Shown in pieces: positions 39,762 through 46,434 of a stretch of DNA of 46,434 nucleotides. Source of the stretch: Microbulbifer halophilus (GTDB taxonomy: Bacteria > Pseudomonadota > Gammaproteobacteria > Pseudomonadales > Cellvibrionaceae); contig NZ_JAPIVK010000033.1 in NCBI RefSeq assembly GCF_026183675.1, positions 1 through 46,434 of the forward strand. The letters are read 5' to 3'. The translations under genes and the position numbers were made by a program. Every line of letters begins with the position of its first letter. Positions within the stretch are counted from its first letter, which is position 1. A model generated the notes under the pieces. It did not search any database. It had not been told where the DNA came from and saw only the letters and a list, made by a program, of their open reading frames with translations.

Positions 39762-42572
39762 ATGAAACGATTGATGAGAGTTTGCTATCCACTGTGTGCC
39801 CTGGCCGCCGGCGTCTCGGTTGCCGCCAGTGCACAGACCGCCCCCAACTACGGCGAGGCGCTACAGAAATCGATTTATTTTTACGAGGCACAACAGTCCG
39901 GTCCCATCCCCGCCTGGAACCGCAACGAATGGCGCGGCGATTCCGGCATGAGCGACGGCGCCGACAATAATGTCGACCTCACCGGCGGCTGGTACGATGC
40001 CGGCGACCACGTCAAGTTCGGTTTCCCCATGGCCGCCAGTGCCACCATCCTCGCCTGGGGCGCAGTAGAAAACCGCACCGCCTATGAGCAGACGGGCCAA
40101 CTGTCACACCTGAAAAACAACCTGCGTTTCGTCGCGGACTATTTCGTCAAGGCGCACACGGCCCCGAATGAACTCTGGGGCCAGGTGGGCGCGGGCAACA
40201 CGGACCACGCCTGGTGGGGTTCCGCGGAAGTGATGCAGATGGAGCGCCCCTCCTACAAGATCGATGCCAGCTGCCCCGGTTCCGATCTGGCCGGTGAAAC
40301 CGCCGCGGCGCTGGCTGCGATTTCCATGGTGTTCGAACCCACGGACCCGGCCTACGCCGACGAGCTGCTGACCCACGCGGAACAGCTCTACAGCTTCGCG
40401 GACAATTACCGCGGTGAATACACCGACTGCATTACCGATGCATCGGACTTTTACAATTCCTGGAGCGGCTACAACGACGAACTGGTCTGGGGTGCCGGCT
40501 GGCTCTATCGTGCCACCGGCGATACCGGTTACCTGGACAAGGCGGTCGACTACTACGACAACCTCAGCAATGAGCAACAGCAGGATGTGAAATCCTACAA
40601 GTGGACCCACGCCTGGGACGACAAGAGCTATGGCACTTATGTGTTGATGGCGCAACTGACCGGCGACGCCGAGTACCGCGCCGATGCCGAGCGCTGGCTG
40701 GATTTCTGGGCCACCGGCTACGACGGCGACCAGGTCACCTATACCCCCGGCGGCCTGGCGCACCTGGACCAGTGGGGCGCGGCCCGCTACAGCGCGAATA
40801 CCGCCTTTATCGCGCTGGTCTATTCGGATTTCCTGGAATCGGTGGATCCCGGCAATACGCGGGCGCAGACCTACTACGACTTCGCCTCCGGCCAGATGGA
40901 ATACCTGCTGGGCGACAACCCGATGAACATGAGCTACCAGATCGGTTACGGCAGTGTTCACCCGGTTTCCCCCCACCACCGCACCGCCCACGGCTCCTGG
41001 AACGACAGCCTGGAGGAGCCGGTGGACAATCGCCACACCCTCGTGGGGGCGCTGGTCGGTGGGCCGGACACCAACGACAACTTTGAAAACGACCGCGGCG
41101 ACTATGTACTCAACGAAGTGGCCACGGACTACAACGCCGGCTTTACCGGCGCCCTGGCGCGCCTGTGGCAGGATTTCGGCGGCGACCCGATTGCCGAGGC
41201 CCAGTTCCCGGCACCGGAAACCCGCGACCTGGAATTCTTCGTCGACGCCAAGCTGAACTCCAGTGCCGACCGCCACACGGAAATCAGCGCGCGCCCGCAC
41301 AACCGCAGCGCCTGGCCGGCGCGGCTCACCGACAACCTGAGCCTGCGCTACTGGATCGATATCTCCGAACTGGAAGACGCCGGCTACAGTGCCGACGACC
41401 TGATCCTCTCCAGCGCCTACAGCCAGGGCAGCGACTATACCGGTCCCTACGCCTGGGGCGATCCGGCCGACAATCTCTACTATGTGGAAGTGTCCTTCGA
41501 GGGCGTCGATATCTATCCCGGCGGCCAGTCGGAATCCAAGAAAGAGGCCCAGTTCCGCGTCGCCGTGCCCGAGGGCGCGCCCTGGGATCCCACCAACGAT
41601 CCCTCCTGGGACGACTACGGCAGCAGCCGCGAACAGGCCCCGCTGATCGCCCTCTACGACGACGGCGAACTGATCTGGGGGCAGGAACCCGGCGGCGGCT
41701 GTGGCGGCGATACCGGTGTCAATTGTGCGCCCACCGCCGACAGCCAGAACCTGTCCACGCCCTACGAGACCTCCCTGTCGATCACGCTCAGCGGCAGCGA
41801 TAGCGACGGCAGTATCACCGGCTATACCATCGAGAACGGTCCCGTCGATGGCAGCCTCAGCGGCAGTGGCGCCAGCCGCCTGTACACGCCGGACAGCGGT
41901 GCCTTCGGCAGCGACAGCTTCACCTTCACCGTCACCGACGATCGGGGAGCGACTTCCTCCCCGGCCACCGTGACCATCGATGTCGAAGCGCCGCTGGTGC
42001 CCGCGGTAAGTATTTCCAGCCCCGCCGACGGCGAGCGCTTCGCGCTGGGCAGCGATATCCCGGTGCAGTACAGCCTGCAGAACGCCGGGGGCGTCAACCT
42101 CTATCTGGATGGCGGCCTGGTGGACAGCGGCAGCGGTTCCGGCACCGTTACCGTACCGGCCCCCGCGTCCGTGGGGCAGTACGAACTGGATATCGTCGCC
42201 ACCGAGAGCGGTGAAGAGCTGGATGCCAGCGACAGTGTGACGGTGGAAGTCCATGAACCCGTCGCCGGAGAGGTAAGCTGCAGCCTCGGCAGTTCCGATG
42301 TCTGGAATAGTGGCTTTGTACTGAATGGGATCACTGTTACCAACGAAAGCGATACTGCGGTGGAAGGCTGGCAGGTGACGCTGACCTTCGATGAGCCCGT
42401 CGATTTCGTCAATGGCTGGAACGCCGAGTTCGACGGCTCCGCCGACGGCTTCACGGTAACTGCCAGCGATATCGGCTGGAACGGCAACCTGCAGCCCGGA
42501 GACAGCGCAAGTTTCGGTTTCCAGGGCAGCCACGGTGGCAACTTCCAGCCGCCGGTGTGCAGCGCCGACTGA
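39762..42572 (+). CDS. GH9 processive-type endoglucanase: GH9-CBM3c-Ig-CBM2
   Basis: A 936-residue secreted cellulase. A signal peptide (ends AASAQ) is followed by a GH9 (alpha/alpha)6 barrel (about 28-470) with GWYDAGDHVKF (Asp79, Asp82), SVHPVSPHHRTAHGSW and catalytic Glu452 in GDYVLNEVATDYNAG. A CBM3c-like module follows directly (about 480-640, EFFVDAKLNSS...SLRYWIDISELEDAGYSADDL). GH9-CBM3c is the known architecture of processive endoglucanases. Two Ig/cadherin-like modules (about 650-840) and a C-terminal CBM2 (about 845-936) follow. Unlike its neighbours it has no poly-serine linker; the Ig modules act as spacer. An intrinsic terminator lies 10 bp after the stop. Confidence 0.95.
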   Translation: MKRLMRVCYPLCALAAGVSVAASAQTAPNYGEALQKSIYFYEAQQSGPIPAWNRNEWRGDSGMSDGADNNVDLTGGWYDAGDHVKFGFPMAASATILAWGAVENRTAYEQTGQLSHLKNNLRFVADYFVKAHTAPNELWGQVGAGNTDHAWWGSAEVMQMERPSYKIDASCPGSDLAGETAAALAAISMVFEPTDPAYADELLTHAEQLYSFADNYRGEYTDCITDASDFYNSWSGYNDELVWGAGWLYRATGDTGYLDKAVDYYDNLSNEQQQDVKSYKWTHAWDDKSYGTYVLMAQLTGDAEYRADAERWLDFWATGYDGDQVTYTPGGLAHLDQWGAARYSANTAFIALVYSDFLESVDPGNTRAQTYYDFASGQMEYLLGDNPMNMSYQIGYGSVHPVSPHHRTAHGSWNDSLEEPVDNRHTLVGALVGGPDTNDNFENDRGDYVLNEVATDYNAGFTGALARLWQDFGGDPIAEAQFPAPETRDLEFFVDAKLNSSADRHTEISARPHNRSAWPARLTDNLSLRYWIDISELEDAGYSADDLILSSAYSQGSDYTGPYAWGDPADNLYYVEVSFEGVDIYPGGQSESKKEAQFRVAVPEGAPWDPTNDPSWDDYGSSREQAPLIALYDDGELIWGQEPGGGCGGDTGVNCAPTADSQNLSTPYETSLSITLSGSDSDGSITGYTIENGPVDGSLSGSGASRLYTPDSGAFGSDSFTFTVTDDRGATSSPATVTIDVEAPLVPAVSISSPADGERFALGSDIPVQYSLQNAGGVNLYLDGGLVDSGSGSGTVTVPAPASVGQYELDIVATESGEELDASDSVTVEVHEPVAGEVSCSLGSSDVWNSGFVLNGITVTNESDTAVEGWQVTLTFDEPVDFVNGWNAEFDGSADGFTVTASDIGWNGNLQPGDSASFGFQGSHGGNFQPPVCSAD

Positions 42573-42581
42573 CGGCAGCAA

Positions 42582-42607
42582 ACGGGCGGCAGCGGCCGCC
42601 CGTTTTT
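42582..42607 (+). terminator. Intrinsic terminator after GH9 gene
   Basis: Perfect 9 bp stem ACGGGCGGC / GCCGCCCGT, loop AGCG, followed by a T run and C. It separates the GH9 gene from the last cellulase, which should therefore have its own promoter in 42608-42747. Confidence 0.85.
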
Positions 42608-42747
42608 CTATCACTCAAGTTCTGGAGTTCGAGGTACTTGTGGGTAGCACCCCGCTTCAGCTCCCGGAACCGAACCCCGAAACTTGAGCTACAACGCTTC
42701 TATTTCCCTCGAGCTGTACCTCCAATAGCCAACACGGGACAAACACA

Positions 42748-44139
42748 ATGAACAATCAACAAAGAACAGTTTTTCAGAATCCGTATCGGTGGACCGGTAT
42801 TGCCGCGATACTGCTGCTGGCGCTGTGCAGCACCGGCGCCTGGGCGGTGGAACCGCTGACGGTCAACGGCAACCGCATACTGGCGGGTGGCGAAGTGCGC
42901 AGCCTCGCCGGGCCCAGCTTTTTCTGGAGCAACACCGGCTGGGGTGCCGAGCGCTTCTACAACGAAGGGGCGGTAAGCTGGGTCAAGAGCGACTGGAATG
43001 CCAACCTGGTGCGCGCCTCCCTGGGCGTGGACGGCGAGGGCGGTTACCTGGAAGACCCGCAAGGCAACAAGAGCCGCGTGGTCGCCCTGGTGGAGGCCGC
43101 CATCGCCAACGATGTGTATGTCATCATCGACTGGCACACCCACCACGGCGAGGACAACACCGCTGAGGCAGTGGCTTTCTTCGAAGAAATGGCGCAGGCC
43201 TACGGCCATCACGACAACGTCATCTACGAGATCTACAACGAGCCCCTGCAGGTTTCGTGGAGCAACGTGATCAAGCCCTACGCGGAAACCGTGATCTCCG
43301 CCATTCGCGCCATAGACCCGGACAACCTGATCGTGGTCGGCACGCCCAGTTGGTCGCAGGATGTAGACGCCGCCTCTTGGGACCCGATCCAGGGCCACGC
43401 CAATATCGCCTACACCCTCCACTTCTACGCCGGCACCCATACACAATACCTGCGGGACAAGGCGCAGACTGCACTGAACAACGGTATCGCACTCTTCGTG
43501 ACCGAATGGGGCACGGTCAATGCCGACGGCGACGGTGGAGTGGCCCAGGGTGAAACCCAGAACTGGATGGACTTCCTCGAAGCCAACCACATCAGCCACG
43601 CCAACTGGGCACTCAACGACAAGGAAGAGGGCGCCTCCGCACTGGTGCCCGGCGCCAGCGCCAACGGCGGCTGGGACCAGAGCCAGCTCACCGAATCCGG
43701 CCGGCTGGTGCGGGATATCGTGCGCGGCTGGGATGGTGGGGGCTCCTCCTCGAGCTCCAGCTCTTCCTCCAGTTCCAGCAGCAGCTCCAGTTCCTCATCT
43801 AGCTCTTCCTCAAGCTCCAGCTCGGGCGGCAGCGGCGGCATGGGCTGCGACCCGGGCAGCGCCGATGTCTGGAGCAGCGGCTTTGTACTGAACAATGTCA
43901 GCGTGAACAATGGCGGCAACTCGGACGTCAGTAGCTGGCAGGTATCGCTGGAATTCCCCCAGCCCATCCAGCTTGCCAATGGCTGGAACGGGGATTTCAA
44001 CCTCTCCGGGGATGGCAGAATTCTGACGGTCGCCGATATCGGCTGGAATGGCTATCTACAGCCGGGCCAGTCCACGTCCTTTGGCCTGCAGGGAAACTAC
44101 AGCGGCAATTTCCTGATGCCCGAATGTACCGTTGACTGA
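42748..44139 (+). CDS. GH5 (subfamily 2-type) endoglucanase with C-terminal CBM2
   Basis: A 463-residue secreted endo-beta-1,4-glucanase. The signal peptide ends GAWA. The catalytic domain starts LTVNGNRILAGGEVRSLAGPSFFWSNTGW and has YVIIDWHTHHGEDN, acid/base Glu165 (YEIYNEPL) and nucleophile Glu253 (VTEWGT), as in GH5_2 cellulases. A serine linker (about 333-359) joins it to a CBM2 with VWSSGFVLNNVSVNN and GWNGYLQPGQSTSFGLQG. The ribosome binding site is weak, but the signal peptide supports this ATG. It ends 21 bp from the convergent integron integrase, making it the last gene of the cell-wall cluster. Confidence 0.95.
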   Translation: MNNQQRTVFQNPYRWTGIAAILLLALCSTGAWAVEPLTVNGNRILAGGEVRSLAGPSFFWSNTGWGAERFYNEGAVSWVKSDWNANLVRASLGVDGEGGYLEDPQGNKSRVVALVEAAIANDVYVIIDWHTHHGEDNTAEAVAFFEEMAQAYGHHDNVIYEIYNEPLQVSWSNVIKPYAETVISAIRAIDPDNLIVVGTPSWSQDVDAASWDPIQGHANIAYTLHFYAGTHTQYLRDKAQTALNNGIALFVTEWGTVNADGDGGVAQGETQNWMDFLEANHISHANWALNDKEEGASALVPGASANGGWDQSQLTESGRLVRDIVRGWDGGGSSSSSSSSSSSSSSSSSSSSSSSSSSSGGSGGMGCDPGSADVWSSGFVLNNVSVNNGGNSDVSSWQVSLEFPQPIQLANGWNGDFNLSGDGRILTVADIGWNGYLQPGQSTSFGLQGNYSGNFLMPECTVD

Positions 44140-44160
44140 CCGCGCCGTGCGGCAACAGTA

Positions 44161-45192
44161 TCAGGCCGCCAGGTCGTAGACCGGCAGCGCCTCGGAAATC
44201 TCGGGCGACAGCCGGTCTACCGGACTCAGCACCCCCTTGCTGCCACGGTTCACCACATGGGTATAAATCTCCGTCGTGCTGATATCCGCGTGGCCCAGCA
44301 GCTCCTGGATCGTGCGCAGATCGTACCCCGCTTCCAGCAGATGTGTGGCAAAACTGTGGCGGAAAGCGTGCGCCCGCGCGGGCTTGTTGATTCCCGCCGC
44401 CTTGACCGCGTGGCGGATCTGTCTTGCCAGCGCTGAAGCATGGGCGTGATGGCGGCGGACCTCTCCGGTCCGGGGATCCGGGGCCAGCCGGCTGGCCGGG
44501 AACAGGTACTGCCAGGCCAGCGAGTGCGCGGCCCCCGGATATTTCCGCTCCAACGCATTCGGCAAGTGAACGGCCCCATGGCCGTTGGCCAGGTCCTGGG
44601 CATGTATCAACCTGACGATATCGATCTGCTGACGCAGCGCCGGGACCAGCGCCTGCGGCAGGATCGTTGCGCGGTCCCTGTTACCCTTGCCACCGCGTAC
44701 AAACAGGTTGCCGCTGCCGAAATCCAGATCCTTTATCCGCAGGGAAAGCAACTCCGCACTGCGCAATCCACTCCCGTACAGCAGTTCCACCATCAATCGA
44801 TAATCGCCATTCAGGTGTGCCACTATGGCCTGGACTTCCGTGCCACTGTAGACCACCGGCAGCCGCCGATGCTGCTTGGCGGGGGAATACTGCAGGTTGG
44901 AGATATCCCGCTCCAGAAAGCGGTGGTACAGGTACACCAATGCGTTCAACACAATCCGCTGAGTATTGACCGAGCAGTGGCGATCTACCGCCAGGTGGTT
45001 GAGGTAGGCCTCTATCTCCCGGGTCCCCAGCTCTTCCGGATGACGCAGGCCGTGAAAATGAATAAAGCGTTTAATCCAGTGGACATACGTCTGTTCGGTA
45101 CGGTAGGCCAACCCCGCCTCCCGGATATGCCGCCGCAAACGCGGAACAAAGCGATCGGACTCCTGTGGCAGAGCGTGGCGAATATCGTCCAT
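44161..45192 (-). CDS. intI: Integron integrase IntI
   Basis: A 343-residue tyrosine recombinase that excises and inserts gene cassettes at attI and attC. Catalytic residues are Arg144 ([10 protein letters not shown]), Lys169 (GGKGN), His275 and Arg278 (HAFRHSF), His301 (LGHAD) and the nucleophile Tyr310 (TTEIYTHV). An extra segment at about 195-255 ([38 protein letters not shown]) is the patch found only in integron integrases, needed to recognise folded single-stranded attC. Length is close to IntI1. AGGAG precedes the ATG, and a LexA box lies just upstream, so SOS control is expected. The gene appears intact. The cassettes are read away from it on the other strand, the usual integron arrangement. 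It looks like a chromosomal integron, not a class 1 mobile one. Confidence 0.96.
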   Translation of the reverse strand: MDDIRHALPQESDRFVPRLRRHIREAGLAYRTEQTYVHWIKRFIHFHGLRHPEELGTREIEAYLNHLAVDRHCSVNTQRIVLNALVYLYHRFLERDISNLQYSPAKQHRRLPVVYSGTEVQAIVAHLNGDYRLMVELLYGSGLRSAELLSLRIKDLDFGSGNLFVRGGKGNRDRATILPQALVPALRQQIDIVRLIHAQDLANGHGAVHLPNALERKYPGAAHSLAWQYLFPASRLAPDPRTGEVRRHHAHASALARQIRHAVKAAGINKPARAHAFRHSFATHLLEAGYDLRTIQELLGHADISTTEIYTHVVNRGSKGVLSPVDRLSPEISEALPVYDLAA

Positions 45193-45207
45193 GATTATCT
45201 CCTGATT

Positions 45208-45225
45208 ACTGTTTTTATATACAGT
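45208..45225 (-). promoter_or_regulatory. LexA (SOS) box of intI
   Basis: Read on the minus strand it is ACTGTATATAAAAACAGT, a perfect CTGT-N8-ACAG site whose centre closely follows the E. coli LexA consensus. It lies 16 bp before the intI start, over its likely promoter. LexA repression of integrases is established for other integrons. Confidence 0.9.
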
Positions 45226-45505
45226 CTATGGGCCGATTCCTGGCTGTCAACAGCCATGATCAGAAGCAGGAGGCTTCTATCTACAGGAAAAAACGCGTAA
45301 GTTGTTGACTTATAAGGGTGTCGCTATAGGATCAAGAGCGAAGAGATAGATAATACGATAGACAGCTTCGCTTTATAATTCTGTATAAAAAACAACCTTT
45401 CTTTCTTATGTTATTGATTTTAAAGGTATTTTTTGAGTTTTCGGTCGGGTGCTCTCTGCAGATAGAAGCGAGGTGATATAGAGCGGCTGGCTTTTGAATT
45501 AACTG
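45226..45505 (+). promoter_or_regulatory. Integron leader: attI region and candidate cassette promoter (Pc)
   Basis: This is the space between the integrase promoter and the first cassette, where attI and Pc are expected. The crossover is at G45505 in GTTAAGG, set by the cassette 1 border. Promoter candidates reading into the cassettes are TTGTTG-17 bp-TATAGG from about 45301, and a perfect TATAAT at 45374-45379 without a good -35. The sequence is AT-rich and holds no gene. Confidence 0.55.
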
Positions 45506-45878
45506 TTAAGGTTTCTGATGTATCAGTGCCCGAAATGTAAGAAAGCAGAGTTCAGTTTATGGCAGAAGCTTTGGGCAACCAGGGTTTCTCCAAAGTGCTG
45601 TCGAAATTGTGGTGTCAGCTGCTTTATACCAATAAGGTATGGATTCTACATATATCTATACATGTTTATTCCATTCTGGACCGTAGTTTCAACTGCGTAT
45701 TATTTAGAAAATAGGTTAATTTTATGGTCGGTTGTGCCACTTTTGGGTTCACTTTTCTTTCTATACGCAGTTCGTTCGCCGTTACAATGCGGCGACTAAA
45801 CCTTAACAAGCACAGGCACAGCGACGGCTTTTCCGCTGCGGCTGCGCCTCCGCTACAAAGCCGCGCGTGCTGTGGACG
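45506..45878 (+). mobile_element. Integron gene cassette 1
   Basis: The cassette runs from the TTAAGG after the attI crossover to the G before the next core (GTTAGCG). Its 5' core GTTAAGG is the exact reverse complement of CCTTAAC, the inverse core of its own attC, as expected for a cassette that was once circular. It carries one gene. Confidence 0.88.
45518..45799 (+). CDS. Cassette 1 protein: zinc-ribbon plus two membrane segments
   Basis: A 93-residue hypothetical protein. The N-terminus has CPKC (Cys4, Cys7) and CCRNC (about 27-31), in line with a small zinc ribbon. Two hydrophobic helices follow (YIYLYMFIPFWTVVSTAYYL and LILWSVVPLLGSLFFLYAV). The ribosome binding site AAGG comes from the cassette core itself, 6 bp before the ATG. 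The stop lies 1 bp before the attC. It is much more AT-rich than the chromosome, as is usual for cassettes. No family was recognised. Confidence 0.75.
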   Translation: MYQCPKCKKAEFSLWQKLWATRVSPKCCRNCGVSCFIPIRYGFYIYLYMFIPFWTVVSTAYYLENRLILWSVVPLLGSLFFLYAVRSPLQCGD

Positions 45879-45884
45879 TTAGCG
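45801..45884 (+). other. attC recombination site of cassette 1
   Basis: Inverse core CCTTAAC on the left, core GTTAGCG on the right. Between them are imperfect inverted arms: CACAGGCACAGCGACGGCTTT against AAAGCCGCGCGTGCTGTGG read backwards, with unpaired bases and a loop around CCGCTGCGGCTGCGCC. This is the folded attC shape bound by IntI. Confidence 0.85.
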
Positions 45885-46389
45885 AAATGAAATTAAGAAA
45901 TGACACACGAAAATTCAAGTATCATTCGCCCATTATCTGAAAGAGAAAAAGAGCTTTTATTCTGGCTTTCTACTCATCCAACATCAGATGTGCATATTCC
46001 CGGCAATGAAATTGATGATCTGTCTATTGCTGCGGAGTGTGGGTGCGGCTGTGCAAGTGTTGATTTCGCAATAGGTGGTGAGCCAATTAGTCAAGAAAAT
46101 GGCATAACGATCGTTGCTGATTATTTGTACAAGTCAAGTGAGCAGAATCAAATGGGATGTTTTCTATTCCTTTCAAATGGGCATTTGGGCGGGATTGAGG
46201 TATGGTCTGTAGATGGTGCAGAAACCCCAAAGAACCTCCCTGCCCCCCAAGAGCTATACAGCTATGAGCAAGCGCAGCGCTAACCATTCGTTGCAGGGGA
46301 CGTGCCACAATATGCACCTTTTGCGCGGGTCGCTACGCTCCCATTATCGCGCAAAAGCTGCATATTGCGTCACGCCCCTGAACTCGGCG
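45879..46389 (+). mobile_element. Integron gene cassette 2
   Basis: Bounded by TTAGCG on the left and the G of GTTAATT on the right. Its 5' core GTTAGCG is the exact reverse complement of CGCTAAC, the inverse core of its own attC. It carries one gene. Confidence 0.87.
45900..46283 (+). CDS. Cassette 2 hypothetical protein with a CGCGC motif
   Basis: A 127-residue soluble protein with no signal peptide. Its N-terminus PLSEREKELLFWLSTH looks helical. AAECGCGCASVDFAIGG in the middle holds three closely spaced cysteines that could bind metal, and the rest looks like alternating beta strands (ITIVADYLYKS, CFLFLSNGHLGGIEVWSVDG). The family was not recognised. The TAA stop is part of the attC inverse core CGCTAAC, so gene and recombination site overlap by 6 bp. 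The start has only AAG-rich bases upstream. Confidence 0.72.
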   Translation: MTHENSSIIRPLSEREKELLFWLSTHPTSDVHIPGNEIDDLSIAAECGCGCASVDFAIGGEPISQENGITIVADYLYKSSEQNQMGCFLFLSNGHLGGIEVWSVDGAETPKNLPAPQELYSYEQAQR

Positions 46390-46395
46390 TTAATT
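46278..46395 (+). other. attC recombination site of cassette 2
   Basis: Inverse core CGCTAAC and core GTTAATT enclose arms that pair over much of their length: TGCAGGGGACGTGCCACAATATGC with GCATATTGCGTCACGCCCCTG, then TTTTGCGCG with CGCGCAAAA, leaving a loop around GGTCGCTACGCTCCCATTAT. At 118 bp it is longer than attC1. The final T of GTTAATT departs from GTTRRRY. Confidence 0.83.
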
Positions 46396-46400
46396 GCGAC

Positions 46401-46434
46401 ATGAAGTCGTATAAATTTCTGTTACACACTCTGA
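46401..46434 (+). CDS. Start of cassette 3 gene (cut by window edge)
   Basis: ATG 11 bp inside the third cassette opens a frame reading MKSYKFLLHTL before the window ends. The placement matches the two cassettes before it. Nothing more can be said about the product. Confidence 0.5.
   Translation, partial: MKSYKFLLHTL

Noticed and set aside
40104..42614. 836-codon minus-strand frame opposite the GH9 gene, and a similar 585-codon frame opposite PL11
   Set aside because: Antisense shadows; the plus strand has signal peptides and complete catalytic motifs.
44161..45192. Calling the recombinase a XerC/XerD or a phage integrase
   Set aside because: The extra segment between about 195 and 255 is specific to integron integrases, and attC-bearing cassettes follow.

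Overview
The window looks like chromosomal DNA from a GC-rich marine or plant-polysaccharide-degrading gammaproteobacterium of the Cellvibrionales type (Microbulbifer, Saccharophagus, Cellvibrio or Teredinibacter relatives). The reasons are secreted cellulases joined by long poly-serine linkers to family 2 carbohydrate-binding modules, gammaproteobacterial dnaE and accA, and GC-rich codon use almost throughout. The genus is inference; no rRNA or tRNA gene is present to fix it.

Layout. 1-1682 (-) is the N-terminal part of a lipoprotein made of thrombospondin type 3 calcium-binding repeats; its end lies outside the window. 1683-3377 is gene-poor and holds two degenerate ~220-255 bp direct repeats and a possible IS66 remnant. 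3378-6374 (+) is a conspicuously AT-rich orphan adenylation-thiolation-reductase enzyme. 6586-17466 (-) is a three-gene operon, transcribed right to left: a 1765-residue DUF11-repeat protein ending in OmpA-like domains, a 1240-residue outer-membrane beta-barrel candidate, and a beta-propeller/DUF11 protein. 17467-18686 is gene-poor and contains a 164 bp MITE-like element. 18687-26352 (+) is housekeeping: an Ada-AlkA fusion and Ogt (alkylation repair), a gamma-carbonic anhydrase-like protein, a DUF1289 protein, DNA polymerase III alpha (dnaE) and acetyl-CoA carboxylase alpha (accA). 26353-27945 is gene-poor, with a 225 bp tandem duplication and an orphan terminator.

27946-44139 (+) starts with a TolB-like propeller gene coupled to a small membrane-anchored protein. 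It continues with a plant-cell-wall cluster: GH5 cellulase, GH6 cellobiohydrolase/endoglucanase, GH5_8 mannanase, an ICMT-like membrane methyltransferase, PL11 rhamnogalacturonan lyase, GH9-CBM3c processive endoglucanase and GH5_2-type endoglucanase. All six enzymes have signal peptides and a CBM2, so together they should attack cellulose microfibrils and the mannan and pectin around them. Hairpins between most genes suggest separate or partly attenuated transcription units rather than one long operon.

44161-46434 is the start of a chromosomal integron. It has an IntI tyrosine recombinase on the minus strand behind a perfect CTGT-N8-ACAG LexA box, an attI/leader region, two complete gene cassettes with attC sites, and the beginning of a third. 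Cassette borders are confirmed internally: each attC inverse core (CCTTAAC, CGCTAAC) is the exact complement of the 5' core of its own cassette (GTTAAGG, GTTAGCG). The cassette array runs off the right edge. The integron and the DUF11/beta-barrel operon are the two most interesting systems here.
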